A stretch of 64,000 nt of DNA from Isoetes taiwanensis. Lineage: Eukaryota > Streptophyta > Lycopodiopsida > Isoetales > Isoetaceae. Of the stretch, positions 23,229 to 35,766 are shown piece after piece. Each line of letters begins with the position of its first letter. Within the stretch, counting starts at the first letter, position 1. Made by a program: the position numbers and the translations under genes. The stretch is from positions 10,670,163 through 10,734,162 of the forward strand of contig JAJEKV010000033.1 of the NCBI GenBank assembly GCA_021234155.1. Reading direction: 5' to 3'. Under the pieces are notes generated by a model, which had not been told where the DNA came from, made no database searches, and saw nothing but the letters and a program-made list of their open reading frames with translations.

Positions 23229-25048
23229 CCGTATATATACATACAACCATTAATTCTAGGAACATATATACATATATACAAGTTCAAAATCTTATTCAAA
23301 GATTCCTAAATTTCATCTTTTCTAATCCTCCGCGCTAGCAGGTTCATGTTCTTGAGCATAAGGGTCATCCTCTTGGCATGAATGGTGCAGATCTTGGCCT
23401 CCTCGGCTTTGGCCGCTTCCTGGCGAGATCCCGCCATTGTTGATGTGGTTCAGTAGTCGTGGCCTATCTTGAACTCCTTAATAGACCTTTGATGTAGGCA
23501 CTCGAAAAGAGAGTTTCTACATCATCAGACTGGTACGCTGTTGGCAATGTCGAATATGCCGGAAAGACTCTTTTGTCGCCGGGATTTGGCCCATGGCGGA
23601 CCTTCTTCGGGGAATCGAGTCGAGGTGGTGGAGGCTAGCTTTTCGACCCTGGTCGGCTACCTTGTCAGATCCATTGGCGGAGATAATTCTTGCATGCTGC
23701 CTTCTTCTTCTCGTACTCCATATCTTGCTTGAGCTTTAAGTAGCTTCTCGCTGATGTTGCCCTCCTTGGACTGCATTGGATATGGTTGCCGAGCGTAGGC
23801 TGCGTCTGTTCTTCGGCCTCCTCCTCCTCTTCTTCTTTAGCCTCTTGTTCCCTCCTCTTGTTGTTGTGGTCTTTCCTCCTCGGGCTCATCCTCCTCCAGT
23901 TCGTCTAGTTGTGGTTCTCTCCTTGCCTGTGTCTCTTCCTTCCTTTTCTTCCGCATTGATTGCTCGCTCCCTCATTTGCTTTTCCTGCATTTGGAGTTGC
24001 TTTCGTAATGCCGAGATTGCTCCCCTACTTTGCTGCTCACCTACACTTCACGGTGTTGGGGTTGCTCCTTTGTTCTTGCTGCCCACCTACTCACTTTATT
24101 CTTTGGGGTTGTTCCCTCTTGCCGAGGTTTCTCTTGCTACTCGCTCTTCATCTGCTCTTGTTGGTGTTGGGGTTGCTCCTGCTGTCAAGCTTGCTCTTGC
24201 TACTTGCCTTCACCTCCAGAAGCAAACGTTGTTAAGTCGTTGCTCCTCCTCGAGTGAAACGATTCGTCTGAAGAACTTGAGTGGCCAAGTTCGTCGTCTG
24301 GCCTAGGTCGCAGGGCCTCACGAATTTGCTTGTCGCCGCCCACCGTGAGTGCTTCAACGTTCCGGTGCAAGCTGGAGCCTCCAACCTTCCTAGCTACTTG
24401 TTTGGTTCTCCTAACAACTTAGCTTCCCTGATGGTGGCCTCTTCGAGCGATCTTGCCTCTATCTTTGCGGCTCCTTTGGATCGATCTCGTCGGCTGTTCG
24501 TTCGGTGGACACTCTTATGGCAGCTTCGGAGATTAGCTTCTAATTCGCCTTACAAGGGTAAAAGGGAGGTTCAAGCTACCTTTTGGGCACTTCTAGGGAG
24601 TGGAGGTGCTTCCATAGGTTTATTAGCTACTTTTTCTTAAGAGTAATTTTATTATAACTATAAGTTATTATTAATTAAGGTACTTTCCCTAATCACTTAA
24701 CTATTTCTCTAAATTTCCTAATTCCTTTTTTTGGGCCAACTAGTGGTCATTTCACGCCATTTTCTTTCAAGCTTTCTTTTGAGCGATTTCTCATTCAATT
24801 TTTCACTTGAAAGGTGCGGTTCATGAACAACTTGAGCTCAAATTTACTAGAAGGTTTCTTTTGACTATATTATTTCTACCACTTAGACTATACTTAATCT
24901 AATTACGACCCTGCTAATGGGGGAAAAAAAATTTCTCCCATATTTCGCGGTTCAAGACTGGAATTCTCATTCCATTCCATAGCTAGGCCAGTTAGTCTAC
25001 CTATTCAGGGATATGGTCAGTGCTAGCTCTTGGTCAACCAAGAACATT

Positions 25049-25060
25049 GCTCTGATACCA
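25049..25060 (-). other. Primer-binding site of the Ty3 element (initiator tRNA-Met type)
   Basis: On the minus strand it reads TGGTATCAGAGC, the usual complement of plant initiator tRNA-Met, one base from the 5' LTR. Confidence 0.9.
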
Positions 25061-25061
25061 T

Positions 25062-26707
25062 TGTGACGCTCCCTGCTAAATATACGGCGCCCGGCCGTAC
25101 ACTCGGCAGGAAATCCCCCATCCGGTCCATCAACCGCATGGGCCCTCCGTCTAACCCGCACTCTGAGAGAATCCTAGTGCGGGCAGGGGACACGAAGGTG
25201 TCTTGCGCGCCCTTCCCCTATGGGCTCCTATCACAGCGGAAGCATAAACAACGTCAGAACTAGCAATAACAATACAACATACTACCTCGAAGGGTAGTCC
25301 ATCACATATCCATATGAGCAAAGAAGATAATCATAAACCATAAAACATAAGAGCTCCTACCCATGGCTCCGACTCATAAGGGGGATGACTGACTAGCTAG
25401 GCCTCAAGATAGAGCAGACCGAATCATAACAATGGCGAGGGCTGGCATAAGACAATGGCTAGGGTTGACCACTCCATCCACCCCTCCTGTGCATACTTTG
25501 CAGATGGGCTCAATCAGGCTCTGGCATGACTCTAGCCTTCCGGATACGCAATCCCATGGCATCACCCATCGGGACTACTCCAGGTTGCATCTCCCTGGTC
25601 CGTCGAGGCAGGAAGGGTTGCATCTCCCCTTCCCGGGGTCTAGAGGTTCCACGGGCGGCTAGAGAATCGTGGCGACACACGATTCATACCCGACTGAACC
25701 CCCAAAACAAGAGCCAAGCCGACACTTGCAACTCTTGAGAGGCAGGGCGACACCATCGCCCCCAAGAGGTGTCGGGACCCATGCTCGCCCCTGCGAAGTG
25801 ACCGACCATAAGCCTAGCCCACTATGGGATCCCCCGTAGCCCCCACTCGGCAGGGATCCTCCCTCCGCATTGCCTCTAGCCCCGTTGTGTAGTGCTGAGT
25901 CACATCATAGCCTCCATAGCCCGGTGGGTTCCTATGCACAGGCCGCAACTAATAGGAACTAAGGGATCTAATCTAGGAGCATACTACATATGGCTCTAGG
26001 TCTCTACCCCCCTTCCCAATACAAGAGGAGCAAACATGATCAACCATCATCATATAATCATCACATCATGAGAATAATCATAAGAACATCTTAACCTAAT
26101 CATACAAATCTAACTTACAGTTAGGGTTCCTTGATTAGGGTTCAAGATGATGCATGAGGGTTCTAGGATGGCTCTACCCTAGATACAAGATACTAACTCA
26201 TCTGGAATGCTAATTCCAGATGAACTACTATGACTACTACCCTACATACCTGCTCCTGAAGCACTCCCTCCAAACCCGGGCGTCTCCATGATCTTCGAAG
26301 TGTTCGAGGTAGCTCCCACTCCTGCTGATGCGCTCACGCTTTGGGGGCTGCCATGCTATGCTGTGCCACAGCAGACGGTTCTCGAAACGGAGTTTCGAGC
26401 GCGAAGAAGGTTCCCAGACTGTTGGAGCCAGAAAAGAGGCCTAGGGTTAGGGTTTAGGCCTTTATAGGTTAGGGTTCACATGTTATGCCACGTGGCTCCA
26501 ATAGGGTAAGACCGTGTGGCGGGTGCCCAATAGGTTAAGGCCACGTGGAAAATGGTCTTAACCTAAGGTTGGCTAAGTTATATGAATAACTTAGTCATGC
26601 CCCCTAGTGCCACAATCTATGGTATACAAGGCTATATATGTAGACTTGTATGGTGACGGGTCCAGGAATATACGTATTCATAGCGTATATTCCCCTGGAA
26701 TGTCACA
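25062..26707 (-). repeat. 5' LTR of the Ty3 element
   Basis: Full-length LTR of 1,646 bp with TG...CA ends. It includes the 25457-25830 segment that its partner lost. It is flanked on the right by the duplicated GCATA. Confidence 0.9.
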
Positions 26708-27110
26708 GCATATCAACAAATGCTAGACAAAATTAAAGGTCGAGCTCTAGAGATGACTTTAATGAAGAAAGGATTGGGCTCTCCAAAGATTAAATAGAAG
26801 TAAAGAATGAGCTATAGAAATGTACACCTTGGCACCGTAAAGAAGGAAGATTTGATTGCTAATATTGTTGGGATAGTTTGTGTGAATTGCTATACTTAGT
26901 TGGACAAGGAAGTTTTAAGATATTACTTCGGTTTTTCAAAGTGATCTCCCTCACAAATACAATTACATGTCTGAAGATTGAGAAAGGAAAGCTTCCTACC
27001 TTTTGATAGCCACTTGAGTTACAAAATGGTAGCCCCTCACCTTTTGAGAAAATGGAGCGTAGAAAGACATGCACATCTCGTTAGAACTGTAATTAATAGT
27101 GGAAATTCAA
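26708..27110 (+). repeat. Host repeat unit between the Ty3 element and Helitron 1
   Basis: It continues the unit interrupted at 8431 (ATCAACAAATGCTAGAC onward) and runs to GGAAATTCAA, where Helitron 1 starts. No gene is seen. Confidence 0.85.
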
Positions 27111-28842
27111 TCTTATATCATATATATTATTATTATGTTTTAGTGCAAGTAATGGACCACGCCCTAAATTTGATGGTCTGGATTTGATCCATTCTAACAA
27201 CGGTGGAGATGATGCCACGTCCTCAAATTTTTTTTTTTGCCAGACGGCTTAGGGTTTTTGACTCTCTCTTCGGCTTATGCACTCAGGTTTTTGCTGTTCT
27301 CTTTCAGTGCCGATTTGATCGTCCCTATTCTTTCATGTTGTGAAGGTTGATCATGGCTGGCTGGCTGATGCCGAAATGGCTGATGGTGAACTAGATCACC
27401 ATCAGCTACCAAACAATGAAAGAACACGCCCATCCCACGGTCAGATTTGCTTAAAAAGAAACGACGGACAGAAGCTATTTTCGGGGGAACGGCATCAGTT
27501 CTGAATCTGATTATCCATATGTGGAGCAGAAGATGCAGTGCTAACAAAGGCAAGAATTTACTTGATCAAACACAAGCTTTCTTTTAAACTTTTAACTAAA
27601 GTATTTCGATTTATGCTCTGATGCAGGACAAAACTAGCCGAATCTTCATAGACAGGTACACTCTAGTCCCAAGAATGAATGAAAAAGCATTGCAGAGTGC
27701 AGTTGCCAGATAATCGGTTGCTATAAGATCGAGGGGCCTGAATCTGTGTTCAGATTTTATGCCTCGATAATCCAGCCCTAATTTGGACGGGCAAATGGTG
27801 AACATGCATTCGGCCTGGCCCATTACACTGTTATGCAAGCTATACTCTTATGTAAGTCTAGACTTATGCTAAATCTTCGATGATCTAGGGTAATTAAGGT
27901 GCTTCTTTTCCTCCTTCCTCCCATTTCTGCCTCCACCGCTGCCTTCTGTTAATTTGCAAACTATTTTTGCCCTTTTTGTTTCTCATTGTTTTGTTTTTTC
28001 TAAGACTTTTATTGCAGGCAGACATGTTATAGATATTTTGGATTGATCTAACTTATTGTATCAGATGTATAGGCAACAATTTTGCACCAAATCCAGGTCC
28101 ATTCGTTTATGGCAGCAATGTTTTTCTTTTGCAGTTTTTCTTGCCCTTAACCTTTGTATGATGCTTTTTTCCACTTTATACTTCATCTTCAGGTTTTTTC
28201 AAAAGGGAATCACAGATATATGCATTTGAAGATTGAATTATGTAACGTTTAGGCAGTGTAGAAGATCAGATTGTTAGAGATTTGCCATGCCTGAGGCCAT
28301 ATTATGATGTCGGGCATCGGCTTTGGAAACGTAGGATGGCGTCGGTTTTGGATGTGGGATGAAAGATTGCAAGATTGTAAGCTGCCTTTTCCATGATTGT
28401 CCAGCAAATTTAAGAAACATGATTGTCGTTTTATATCATGGGTCTTCTGTATCCTGGTTTAACATAGAAGGCAATCGAAAGGCCCATATTTTGAATGGTC
28501 CAGATGATAGGTTTTCTCCCCTTTTCCATGTTTTAGGGCTCAAAATAGCGCCCATATGGATTTCATCTGTATTACCTCTGTGCCTTGGTTGTAGTTTTGT
28601 GCCTTGGCTGGAGCAGTTGGAGAAGTTGGAGCTTTGTTCGAGCTTTGGAGGCCATAGCTTAAAAATTTATGCCTCCAGACTTTCTCTCCAGACCTGCCTT
28701 TGCCGAGGCAAAGCATATTAGCTACAATCTTCAGAGCTCGGCTATGGCGTCCTATGACTTAGAAAGATCCGTAACACTCTTTTCTTAAGCCATAGCAGGT
28801 TAGAATCATTCAGCTTTAAGAAAAGATCTGGTGTCTATGCGA

Positions 28843-28932
28843 TTTGGAAGGCCTATGGTATTTGAAGGTGTGATTTAAACACTCCAATTTGGGAGGCCTA
28901 TGGTATTTGAAGGTGTGATTTAAACGCACTTC
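28843..28932 (+). repeat. 45-bp tandem duplication in Helitron 1
   Basis: Two copies of GGAGGCCTATGGTATTTGAA followed by GGTGTGATTTAAAC stand one after the other. Confidence 0.8.
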
Positions 28933-30600
28933 CGATGGGTCCTAAACAGCTTCACCAGCTACATAAAATAAGTTTGAATGAAACACTCTGTATTTTGCTG
29001 CTGATACAGATTTGGCATGTTGCAAATAAAATGTAAGTACGGGGCAAACAAACATGGCAGTCAAATTGCTTATCATGGATGAATGCCCTGGCAAAATGAT
29101 CAACTGGCAAAAATATGCCATTATGTGAACAAGTCATTACTATTTTCTAGCAAAGATATCAAAAGCTCCATTTCTTTGGACGTGAGCCGATGGAAGAGAA
29201 TATCAGGTATCCAAGCTCTAAGACTTGGCTATGGCATTACCCAGCTTTTGGGCAATCAGATATTCTAACACCACTGACCGGTGTAAAGATTTCTTCCGCC
29301 ATAGATAGAAAGCCACAAAGCTCTATGAACTTGAGGATGCTACACTGTTGGGTATGCTTCAAATGCCAAAGGTTCCTGCTATTGCAGGTTTGAGTTGGGT
29401 CGGTAGCAGGGAGTATTGCAGGCAAGCATGAATATAAGCTTTAGATAGCAGCATAAGGACAGAACTGAGATTACCTTAAGATGACGCCTCTTCTAAAGCA
29501 CCTTGTTGCTCTTCTGAGTTAAATCTCCACTTTGTACCATACTGGCCAATGCCAAACTAATAGGGTAGTATGCATAAATTCTTGCAAGGAATTTACCTGC
29601 AATGTGAGAATTCATATTGGATCCATATATATTTACAGAAGTTACAAAGTTCCAGCAGGCATTGACTTTCTTGGCATAACAATTCCAAGTGGTGCTGCTA
29701 ATTGAAATTTTATTCTTTGCAGTTGAAACATTTGTTGAAATTGCAGAACATGTTAATAGATAGGAATCATGCTATTGAGACTCTGAAATCTTTGATATTT
29801 CTAGAATATGGATGTCTGCAGAGGACATGATTAGATCATATATTCACAATAGCAATGAACAATAGCAGACGAAGATAGCAAAAGATCAATGTGGTAGATG
29901 TATGCTTTATTTGCAGTTGTCATTTATATGTGATGCCATTTATTCAAAGCAATACAACTACAATGTTTTCAGAATTCCATAAGTGAGGTATTTCTCCTGC
30001 TGCCAGCAGATTCACTGAGTTGGAGGACAAATGCGAGAAGGTCTTTATTGTTGTGGGATTGAATACTGCTTTTAATAGTCGTAAAAGATATGACTCTGTT
30101 TGAGAAACATGGATGCGCAGAGACCAACTTTTTTTTTTTGCAATTTAATTGAAACTTTAGGATGCAATGTTTATCTTATATTCATGCTTCCACATGCAGA
30201 TGCGAACTTCAAGAAGCTGGAGAAGGAAAAAGGGATTGCGAAGGAAAAAGTGGTTGCAATACGTTGTGTCATAGACTATAAGTAGGCTCTTGACAATGAT
30301 TTTCCCTCCTTGATCTATAATGCAATCTAATAGTAAGAACCCATCTATAATGCCAACACGCTTCTATAATGCAATCTAAGTAAGTACGGTTTTAATAATG
30401 CAACTTTGTTACAAATATTACTTAAAGAATAAAGAATGCTTACCAAGTAAATGTAGTAGCGTCTCCAACTTATATGGACATATGTACACATATATTTGCT
30501 TGCTAATTCAAATGAGGTAATAAACATAGAACCAATTTTACCACTGCCACTTTTCAATGATGCATTGAGTCATTGAGTAAACAAAGGCAAAGCTATGAGT

Positions 30601-30860
30601 GACAAAATTAACCTACATTATCTGTTGTAATCTACAAAATTGACCTACATTATTTGTTCTCATAAAATTGACCTACATTATTTGTTTTAATGTAAAGGCA
30701 AGAGAGGCAATGACGCATTGGATAAACAATGGGAAAAGGAAGATGAGTGACAAAATTGACCTACATTATTTGTTCTAATGTAAAGGCAACAACATTGCAG
30801 GTGCTATAACAAAATTGACCTATATTGTTTGTTCTAATGTAAAGGCAAGAGAATTGGAGG
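30601..30860 (+). repeat. Irregular minisatellite in Helitron 1
   Basis: About five copies of ACAAAATTGACCTACATTAT followed by TTGTT, some with AATGTAAAGGCAAGAG between. The spacing varies. Confidence 0.8.
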
Positions 30861-31034
30861 TACATTAACAGTATTGCATCAAGGTCTCCATGATATAAAG
30901 AAGTATACAAAAATTGAAGCCCAAATTGCATATATTAATGCTGCATGAATCCTACAACATTAAACCTAATAACTGCCTTATAGCCCAGCAACGCTGGGTA
31001 TCATTACTAGTACATTAACATATTAATATTGTTG

Positions 31035-31116
31035 GCTAGCTTGACCGAGTGGTCTAAGGGGGACGATTTAAGATCGTCTGCACTCACGTGCACGTGGGTT
31101 CAAACTCCATAGCGAG
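31035..31116 (+). pseudogene. tRNA-Leu(UAA)-like sequence, copy 3
   Basis: It has GCTAGCT, the D arm, an intact anticodon arm with TAA, a variable arm and GTGGGTTCAAACTCCAT, but the 3' acceptor strand is changed to AGCGAG. Confidence 0.6.
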
Positions 31117-32065
31117 AAAACATAGACCATACCACATTAACGATTGCCCCACAACGACCACATTTATAATAGAAGTACCGTCCATTAGCATATCAACAAA
31201 GGCTAGATAAAATTAAAGATCTGGAGATGACTCTTATCAAGAATGGATTGGGCTCTCCAAAGATTAAATAGAAGTAAAGACTGAGCTATAGAAGCGTACA
31301 TCTTGGCACCGTAAAGAAGGAAGATTTGGTTGCTAATATTGTTGGGATAGTTGTGAATTGCTACACTTAGTTGGATACGGGAAGAAGCTTTGGGATATTA
31401 CTTCGATTTTGCAAAGTGATCTCCCTTCAAAAACACAATTACATGTCTGAAGATTGAGAAAGGAAACCTTTCTACATTTTTCATAGCCACTTGATTTAAT
31501 GACATATTCAACAAAACTTGGATTTATTCAGGTTTAAAAGATAGCACTTCAAGGATGCCATTATAAGAATATATGTATTGTTTAATTCTTCTTGATTATT
31601 ATATTATTTATAAGTTTTAATTATATAAGTTTATCCTTAAATTAAAACATTAATGGTTATCAAAGCAAAAAATTGCTTCTCAAACTAGTTTTCACTTGAA
31701 TCTATTTAGAATTAGACATTTCAAGAACATAAAATTTCAATTTTCAGTGATTTAACAAATTTAATGTTTAACAATCATGATAATTTCTAAATGAAAATAT
31801 GATGGTTTGATAAGCGATGAATTAAAACTATTATAAGAATTTCACAATTTACAAGCTTTAACACTTTAAGAAAAGTTTTAGTTTGAAATTTATGAAATTA
31901 TAAAGTTAATATTTTAATCATAACTATGAATAATTGAAAATATATTGAAAAATAATCAATAATAAACTTTTCAATTTTTTTATTAAAGCATAAGTGTAAC
32001 CATTTAACTAATTTCAGTCTAAAATTTTCTTTAAATATTTGAAAAATAACATTTAATTATACAGA

Positions 32066-32140
32066 GCCCGAGTGGTCTAAGGGGGATGACTTAAGATCGT
32101 CTGCATTCACGTGTGAATGGGTTCAAACCCCACAGCTAGT
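32066..32140 (+). pseudogene. tRNA-Leu(UAA)-like sequence, copy 4, 5' acceptor lost
   Basis: The acceptor strand is replaced by the AT-rich insert. The rest is the best-preserved T arm (GGGTTCAAACCCC), followed by ACAGCTAG. Confidence 0.6.
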
Positions 32141-32272
32141 ATGTTTATGAAAAATGTACTGACCGTGATTATCCTATCAATAAATAATAGACAAAACCAA
32201 CATTCTGGAGACGATTTTAATGCGAGAAAAGATAGACCATACCACATTAAAGATTAGCCCACAATTACCATA

Positions 32273-34636
32273 TCCTTTATTATAAAGTTTTAGTGTATGT
32301 CGTGCATAAAACCCTAAAACTTTCGACGGCCCAGATTTGATGAAATTAGAAGGCGAACGGTTCAGATTGATTTATTTTTCTGCCTTTTCTCGATCCTGGG
32401 TTTTCGTTCGACATACCTTCCAGCTTCATCGCCAAAGCTTCATTCCTGTAGTCAGAGATCTTATTCGTGGATTAAACAGTTCCTTGCAGACGATGTATAT
32501 TTTGCAGAGCTCATATTGCTTTTTAGGGTTTTCTCTTTTTGGTTACCTCTTTTCTGCTGGAGGCCGTTCGATCCTAGCTATGGCATATGATGCTATTGAT
32601 GTTGCTTCAGTCTGTTGCTTCCGTCGTGACAAAACCCTATTTTTTTCTAAACCCTCCCTTTGTTTTTCTTTGTGGAGGGTAGAGCTCCATTAAAATTGCT
32701 GCATAGCAGAGGAGGAGCTGCGGCAGATGCATCTGGAACTCCTAAAAAAACATATAGAAGGCTCAGAAGAGGTCGTCGGATCCCTGGCAAGCTATTCTAG
32801 AGAGCTTGATATACAACACCAAAGCAAAGAATGATATATCCTGGCCTGTGGTATCCTCGCAGAATATTTTGGTGCCCAAAATGTTCATGGCAAGAATGCA
32901 GTGTCTATACATGCATGTTTGCATATCTCAATGTTTAACAGGCTTGGTCACCTTTGCTCTAGCAGTAGTTACGACCTATGCCCATGCCCTACATTGCCTA
33001 AAACGGCTTATTCATTTGTTGTTCAACAAGATTATGCTGCCGGGAGCTTGCCGTTTTGCAAAACTTGTGGAGCTTGGAGCTCAAATGACATGAAGTGTTC
33101 CAGCCAAAGATATAAAAAAGAAAAGCTTTGGAAGGAAAAGATACAGTCATCTTACTACTGTGCCAGAATGATGCAGAGAGCAGAGGATGAGATAATAACT
33201 CTAGCATAGAGAGCTGTATTTGGAAGCCCTACAATTTCTGCTATACGTATTCATTCTGCACCACAAAAGGTAAGGCTTTGTATCCAACTTATTGCACCGG
33301 TTGTTTTTCCTTCTCATAGAAGGTAGTTTTTAGTTTTAGTCTACATGTTCAGATAAGGATGAAGGCCCAGAAATGCGTGGACTACGAAGTTAAGTCATCG
33401 ACTGCCCATATGCACTAAGTCATAATTCCAAAGGCAATTCGCTTTCTAGATTTAAGTTGGTTTGATCATTTCAGTTTCTAGATCATTACGATTACCTATA
33501 AGTTGCTTTGATCATTGGCTTCTCTATTCCTACAGCAAATGGTAGAAGAATAATTGATGGCCCTCAGAGTCTTTAGAGATAAAGGAAGATACTGATAGAA
33601 AGTGGATTGTATCGATATCTCAAATGCAAAAGGAACTCCAACTTAGCTGTTTTTGTTATGGTATTTGGAACCAATATATTGAATTTCTCACTCCTATGAT
33701 CTTGCAAGTTTCAACTTTGTTGATCCTGCTAAAAGAAACACCGTTGGATGGACTGCAATGAGATGGAAAGTTGATAATCCAGGTTCGAGTAATATTTTTT
33801 TACAGTTTTGATAAGGGCATAGTATTTATGATGTTGGTATGTATCATTCTGATGCAGGTCTTTGGCTTATGCATAACCACTTTGATGTCCATGTGAGTTG
33901 GGGAATGGGGACTGTCTTATTGTTGGGAATGGAAATAATGCAGATGGGACCTTCCAGGTCCTTCTACAGATCTGTCCACCTCTGTCCACCTGTTGACTAA
34001 AAGATTAACCAGTAATGTGCCAACTCAACATTGTTCATTTTGTATTTCATAGCCTATTCTGGTCATTATCAATATAATGCTTCGCTCTCTTTGCTATTAA
34101 TATTTGTGCCTCTGTTTATCAAATTGATATCAGGGCCACAAATCTAGCTGCCAATTTTACCAAAGGAAGGGAACCACCAGACATCAGGTCTTAACATCAG
34201 ACAAACAACACTACAAATAATCAAGTGCATCTGAACATCAGGTGGTTGTTACTGAACACTAAAAAATAATTGTTTGTCCACTCTCAAAAGCATGCTAGAG
34301 ATGCAAGTTTAGGAGAAAGCATTATCCACCTTTTCAACTGCAAATTCAGGTCCGATGTCTTAGAGAAAGCATAACGCTCAATAACGCCAAGAATAAACAT
34401 GTTATTGCTTTTAGAATAATAAGCAATAACATGCCCGATACCACCAAGTAAATCCCCTTATACATAATGTTCCAATAGCAGGTATTTGAATATTTGCAAG
34501 CTCCAAATCATGCCCAGCAACGCGACTATTATAATAAAAATTTACAAAAGTTGGATTATACTCCAAACTTTTCTAATTGCGGCCAAAACATTTACAGGCC
34601 GAACTTATGCCCAGCAACGCTGGGCACCATTACTAG
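32273..34636 (+). mobile_element. Helitron 2, non-autonomous, 2.4 kb
   Basis: It starts TCCTTTATTATAAAG after A and ends CTAG before T, with the hairpin GCCCAGCAACGCTGGGC at 34609-34625. Deleting it rejoins CCATA to TTCATAATAG exactly as in intact units. A truncated copy of the same hairpin stands inside near 34509, perhaps an older terminus. No Rep/helicase is present. Confidence 0.9.
32901..33209 (+). CDS. Possible captured gene fragment in Helitron 2, Cys-rich
   Basis: A 102-residue frame contains DLCPCPTLPK, LPFCKTCGAWSSNDMKC and a charged end (RYKKEKLWKEKIQ). It looks more protein-like than other frames in the Helitron. Just upstream (32705-32835) another frame reads AEEELRQMHLELLKKH. 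They could be exons of a host gene picked up by the Helitron, a habit of this class. I do not recognise the gene. Confidence 0.3.
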   Translation: MSIHACLHISMFNRLGHLCSSSSYDLCPCPTLPKTAYSFVVQQDYAAGSLPFCKTCGAWSSNDMKCSSQRYKKEKLWKEKIQSSYYCARMMQRAEDEIITLA

Positions 34637-35094
34637 TTCATAATAGAAGTATCGACCATTAGCATATCAACAAAGGCTTGAGAAAATTAAAGATCGATCT
34701 CTGAAGATGAGTCTTATGAAGAAAGGATTGGGCTCTTCAAAGATTAAATAGAAGTAAAGACTGAGCTATAGAAACGTACACCTTGGCACCGTAAAAAAGG
34801 AAGATTTGATTGCTAATATTGTTGGGATACTTTGTGTGAATTGCTATACTTAGTTGGACAAGGAAAGAAGCTTTGGGATATTACTTCAATTTTGCAAAGT
34901 GATCTCCCTTCACAAATACAATTAAATGTCTGAACATTGAGAAAGCAAACCTCCCTATCTTTTGATGGCCACTTGATTTACAAAATGGTAGTCCCTCACC
35001 TTTTGAGAAAATGGAGCGTAGAAAGACATGTACATCTCGTTAGAACTGTAATTGATAATGGAAATTTAATACTATAAACATATCAATATTGTTG

Positions 35095-35178
35095 GCTAGC
35101 TTGCCCGAGTGGTCTAAGGGGGACGACATAAGATTGTCTGCATTCACGTGCGCGTGGCTTCAAACTACACAGCTAGCA
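35095..35178 (+). pseudogene. tRNA-Leu(UAA)-like sequence, copy 5
   Basis: The acceptor strands GCTAGCT and AGCTAGC pair fully. The anticodon stem is weakened and base 33 is A, so it is probably inactive. Confidence 0.6.
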
Positions 35179-35766
35179 TGTTTTTGAAAAATGTAATGAC
35201 CATGATTACCCTACTAATAAATAATAGACAAAACCAACACTGTAGAGATGATTTTAATGCGAGAAAAGATAGACCCAACCAAATTAAAGATTAGCCTACA
35301 ACTATCATATTCATAATGGAAGTGCCGACCATTAGCATATTAACAAATGCTAGACAAAATTAAAGGTCGAGCTCTAGAGATGAGTTTAATGAAGAAAGGA
35401 TTGGGCTCTCCAAAGATTAAATAGAAGTAAAGAATGAGCTATAGAAATGTACACCTTGGCACCGTAAAAAAAGAAGATTTGATTGCTAATATTGCTGGGA
35501 TTGTTTCTCTGAATTGCTATACTTAGTTGGACAAGGGAAGAAGCTTTAAGATATTACTTCGGTTTTGCAAAGTGATCTCCCTCACAAATACAATTACATG
35601 TCTGAAGATTGAGAAAGGAAAGCTTCCTACCTTTTGATAGCCACTTGAGTTACAAAATGGTAGCCCCTCACCTTTTGAGAAAATGGAACGTAGAAAGACA
35701 TGTACATCTCGTTAGAACTGTAATTAATAGTGGAAATTCAATACATTAAATACATTAATATTGTTG

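Larger units (their letters stand above)
20053..25048 (-). pseudogene. Ty3 element 5' internal region with gag-like remnant
   Basis: No long open frame survives. Reading leftward, about 24.3-23.4 kb is Gln/Glu/Arg-rich, with stretches such as EEEEEEAEEQTQ and KEGNISEKLLKAQARYG spread over three frames. This resembles the coiled N-terminus of a plant Ty3 gag. The segment 22.5-23.3 kb contains two copies of an 83-bp CG-rich block. From 21.7 to 20.1 kb there is further degraded coding-like sequence I cannot assign. About 24.65-25.05 kb is an AT-rich leader next to the primer-binding site. Confidence 0.45.
8432..26707 (-). mobile_element. Ty3-type LTR retrotransposon, minus strand, with nested DNA transposon
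   Basis: Two near-identical long repeats begin TGTGACG and end GTCACA, at 8432-9667 and 25062-26707. GCATA is duplicated at 8427-8431 and 26708-26712. A primer-binding site TGGTATCAGAGC (minus strand) abuts the right LTR and a polypurine tract AAGGGGGGAGAA abuts the left LTR, so transcription runs right to left. The interior has a Glu/Gln-rich gag-like remnant and an N-terminal Ty3 reverse transcriptase remnant. RNase H and integrase are missing. Element 1 (11100-20050) is inserted inside. The internal reading frames are broken while the LTRs are nearly identical. Confidence 0.9.
27111..31010 (+). mobile_element. Helitron 1, non-autonomous, 3.9 kb
   Basis: The 5' end is TCTTATATC after A; the 3' end is CTAG before T, with the hairpin GCCCAGCAACGCTGGG at 30983-30998. 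Removing it restores the host repeat reading TTCAATACATTAACATATTAATATTG. Its start shares GTTTTAGTG with Helitron 2. No Rep/helicase gene is present. The interior has no convincing coding region; several ~100-residue frames lack family signals. Confidence 0.9.
31011..32272 (+). repeat. Host repeat units between Helitrons 1 and 2
   Basis: Holds tRNA-like copies 3 and 4 and an unrelated AT-rich stretch at about 31500-32060 that splits a unit. No gene is seen. Confidence 0.8.

Noticed and set aside
23776-24640. Long plus-strand frames rich in Leu, Ser and Phe
   Set aside because: They are the complement of the Glu/Gln-rich gag-like region, which lies on the minus strand of the LTR element.
31500-32060. 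AT-rich stretch as an origin or centromeric satellite
   Set aside because: Single copy here, no periodicity seen; simply an AT-rich insert in a repeat unit.
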